5,369 bases of DNA, taken from assembly GCA_003452695.1 (NCBI GenBank), contig DMNP01000026.1, positions 1 to 5,369 of the forward strand, read 5' to 3'. Numbering within the stretch: position 1 is the first letter of the stretch; every line of letters begins with the position of its first letter. Both the position numbers and the translations under genes were made by a program. Source of the stretch: Eggerthellaceae bacterium (GTDB lineage: Bacteria; Actinomycetota; Coriobacteriia; Coriobacteriales; Eggerthellaceae). Below are positions 4,022 through 5,369 of the stretch, piece after piece. Below the pieces are notes generated by a model. It had not been told where the DNA came from and ran no database searches. It saw nothing but the letters and a program-made list of their open reading frames with translations.

Positions 4022-4552
4022 TTACCTGCCCATCAATTCTGCAATTGGCCGCAGGGGACGAGAGCCGTCCCAGTTCTGATGCATTGCCTTGATGCCTTCA
4101 TACAATTGCGTGAGCGGGGTATTTACCTCAATGAACGAGCCAAGCTCGTTGCGGCAATCGAAGTAGACAACGCGAAGGCCACTGCCAGAAGTCATGTCCA
4201 TGGCCACCTCGATGCCTGCCGCCTTGAAATCGGCAACCACGGCGTCTACGTCATCGCTCCAGATGCACAGGTGATGCAGCCCAAAACGACCGGCATCTTT
4301 GTACACGTCGGCAGAATCGTCGGTACCTTCTATCAGCTCGATCTGAATGTTGTTGAAATGCCCGAGCGCGCAGCGAGTGTTGTTGGTTCCCGGAGCGCCG
4401 CGATATAGGATTTCCTTAGGAGGATTCACGCCCATATCGTAGAACGGGCCCGCACCGAACAGCTCGGCGAACAGCTTCGCACTGTCCTCGATGCTTTCCA
4501 CGTAGTAGCCAAGTTGGGCCACTCCGTACTTGTTCAAAAGAGTCTCATGCAT
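4022..4552 (-). CDS. VOC (glyoxalase-fold) family protein, shorter paralogue
   Basis: A 176-residue VOC-fold protein, paralogous to its downstream neighbour: both have LFG(A/S)GPF near residue 35-45 and QNWDGS near the C-terminus (159-164 here). Putative metal ligands are E72 (IQIELIE), H94 (GLHHLCIW) and E142 (SFIEVN). At the first ligand position the usual histidine appears to be Q13 (VAQLGYYV), so metal binding or reaction may differ. The ATG at 4552 is chosen because GGAGAG ends four bases before it; an in-frame GTG at 4627 would overlap the dehydrogenase remnant. It starts 58 bases after that remnant's stop. It may act on the same compound as the neighbour, as a partner subunit or a following step; this is inference. 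Confidence 0.8.
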   Translation of the reverse strand: MHETLLNKYGVAQLGYYVESIEDSAKLFAELFGAGPFYDMGVNPPKEILYRGAPGTNNTRCALGHFNNIQIELIEGTDDSADVYKDAGRFGLHHLCIWSDDVDAVVADFKAAGIEVAMDMTSGSGLRVVYFDCRNELGSFIEVNTPLTQLYEGIKAMHQNWDGSRPLRPIAELMGR

Positions 4553-4610
4553 TGTTCTCTCCATCGGTAAAACGAGCCAGGAAATCCGAGCCGTTTGGGC
4601 TGACTGCAAG

Positions 4611-5117
4611 CTAAGCGACTTGTCCACCGTCTATTATGACGTGCTGCGCTGTCATCCACGATGAGGCATCGGATGCCAGGAACAGCACGGCATTGGCGCA
4701 ATCAGATGGCTGGCCGAAACGTCCCATGGGAATGCCCTTCAGCAACATGGGGCCGTACGTCTCGCTTTCCACCGCAAGGCGGGTCATGTCGGTTTCTATG
4801 AGGCCAGGATACATGCCGTTCACGCGCACGGGTATGCCCGCCCTCGCGAAGTTCTTGCCGAACCAGGCAACGAGTCCGCGGATGGCGGCCTTCGTAGCGG
4901 TGTAAGCTGCGCTGCCGTCGACGGTGTCGCTGGTGGCGGTGGGTGCTTCATCTTCGGCGGAGGAGGAGGTGGGCCGCAAAACTGCGGGATCGAGAGTGGG
5001 AGATGTGGCGCCAAAGTGTGCATGGATAGTGGCCCCGGCACCGGCATCTAACATTATGCCGTTTTCGAGAATGCATGTTGGCACGCGTAGTTTCCCTTTT
5101 GGGCTATTATGAGACAA
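4611..5117 (-). pseudogene. N-terminally truncated short-chain dehydrogenase/reductase
   Basis: The frame encodes the C-terminal half of a classical SDR. Visible are the catalytic YTATK (72-76 counted from a TTG at 5117), the following KNFARAGIPVRVNGMYPGLIETDMT region (as PGLIETDMT), and the end VLFLASDASSWMT...IIDGGQVA. Missing is the first half: no TGxxxGxG nucleotide-binding motif and no NNAG motif. The residues before YTATK (about 29-69) are low-complexity and put no serine at the usual spacing of about 12-13 before the tyrosine. Intact SDRs are about 250 residues; at most 168 are here, and the divergent gene at 5149 leaves no room upstream. Starts at 5117 (TTG) and 5054 (ATG) both lack a good ribosome binding site. 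Most likely a decayed oxidoreductase once cotranscribed with the VOC genes. Confidence 0.7.
5078..5110 (+). promoter_or_regulatory. Weak promoter candidate for the rightmost gene
   Basis: TATTAT at 5105-5110 resembles a -10 box, 38 bases before the ATG at 5149. TTGGCA at 5078-5083 resembles a -35 box, but the 21-base spacing is longer than usual. The region is inside the broken dehydrogenase frame, which is consistent with that gene being dead here. Uncertain. Confidence 0.25.
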
Positions 5118-5148
5118 CCTTGGGGATTCGCAAACGAAAGGCGCTCAC

Positions 5149-5369
5149 ATGTCGTCGATCACGCACGATATCGCACGTGACCAGTTCATGCTCACCGGCA
5201 AGCTCGCGAAACGCGGCTACGATTGGTGGTGGCACTCGTTCACGGGCCGCCATGAGCGCACGGGCGAGGAGCGCGCGTTCTTCATCGAGTTCTTCTGCGT
5301 GAACCCGGCGCTCGGCGGGCCCGATCCGGTGCTCGGGCAGCTTCCCGCCAACCGCGCTTCGGGCACGCG
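5149..5369 (+). CDS. Tocopherol-cyclase-like protein, 5' part
   Basis: ATG at 5149 opens a frame of 73 codons that is still open at the window edge. GAAAGG (5136-5141) sits seven bases upstream as ribosome binding site. The peptide begins MSSITHDIARDQFMLTG, then has KRGYDWWWHSFTGRHERTG and an aromatic strand ending FFIEFFCVNP. I recognise this opening as that of proteins annotated as tocopherol cyclase family in Eggerthellaceae; the GYDWWWHSF and FFIEFF segments are the basis. Actual tocopherol synthesis is not implied, and the true role in these anaerobes is unknown. It is transcribed divergently from the dehydrogenase/VOC operon. No signal peptide is seen. Confidence 0.7.
   Translation, partial: MSSITHDIARDQFMLTGKLAKRGYDWWWHSFTGRHERTGEERAFFIEFFCVNPALGGPDPVLGQLPANRASGT

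Noticed and set aside
3320..4408. Plus-strand open frame of 362 codons across both VOC genes
   Set aside because: It spans two real minus-strand genes and their spacer, with no recognisable domain and no ribosome binding site; a shadow frame.

Overview
The window looks like high-GC Actinobacteria, most likely a gut Eggerthellaceae (Eggerthella/Gordonibacter type). This rests on GC-rich third positions, purine-rich ribosome binding sites, and the start of a rightmost gene that resembles a tocopherol-cyclase-like protein I associate with that family. The placement is inference from recall, not a search.

Layout. Bases 1-570 hold no convincing gene, only palindromic and repeated intergenic elements and a probable terminator. 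Bases 571-1995 (minus strand) encode a 474-residue ATPase of the archaeal-ATPase/DUF234 type, with a P-loop domain, a winged helix and a PD-(D/E)XK nuclease-like C-terminus. Its promoter carries a perfect 10-bp inverted repeat. Bases 1996-2828 are again gene-free and contain two copies of a 169-bp hairpin-bearing repeat exactly 239 bp apart. Bases 2972-3223 look like debris around tRNA 3' ends: two copies of a 17-bp sequence matching a tRNA acceptor end (...CATCTCCACCA on the minus strand), each followed by a terminator-like hairpin, with several palindromes between them.

Bases 3272-5117 form a probable minus-strand operon, in transcription order: a broken short-chain dehydrogenase (C-terminal half only), then two paralogous vicinal-oxygen-chelate (VOC/glyoxalase-fold) proteins sharing an unusual C-terminal QNWDGS motif. 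Such a set suggests small-molecule (keto/enol or CoA-ester) metabolism, but no substrate can be read from the sequence. A divergent plus-strand gene starts at 5149 and runs off the window.

No complete tRNA, rRNA, CRISPR array or transposase is visible. The most notable features are the dense palindromic DNA on both sides of the ATPase gene, the duplicated tRNA-end/terminator modules that may mark an integration junction, and the decayed dehydrogenase.
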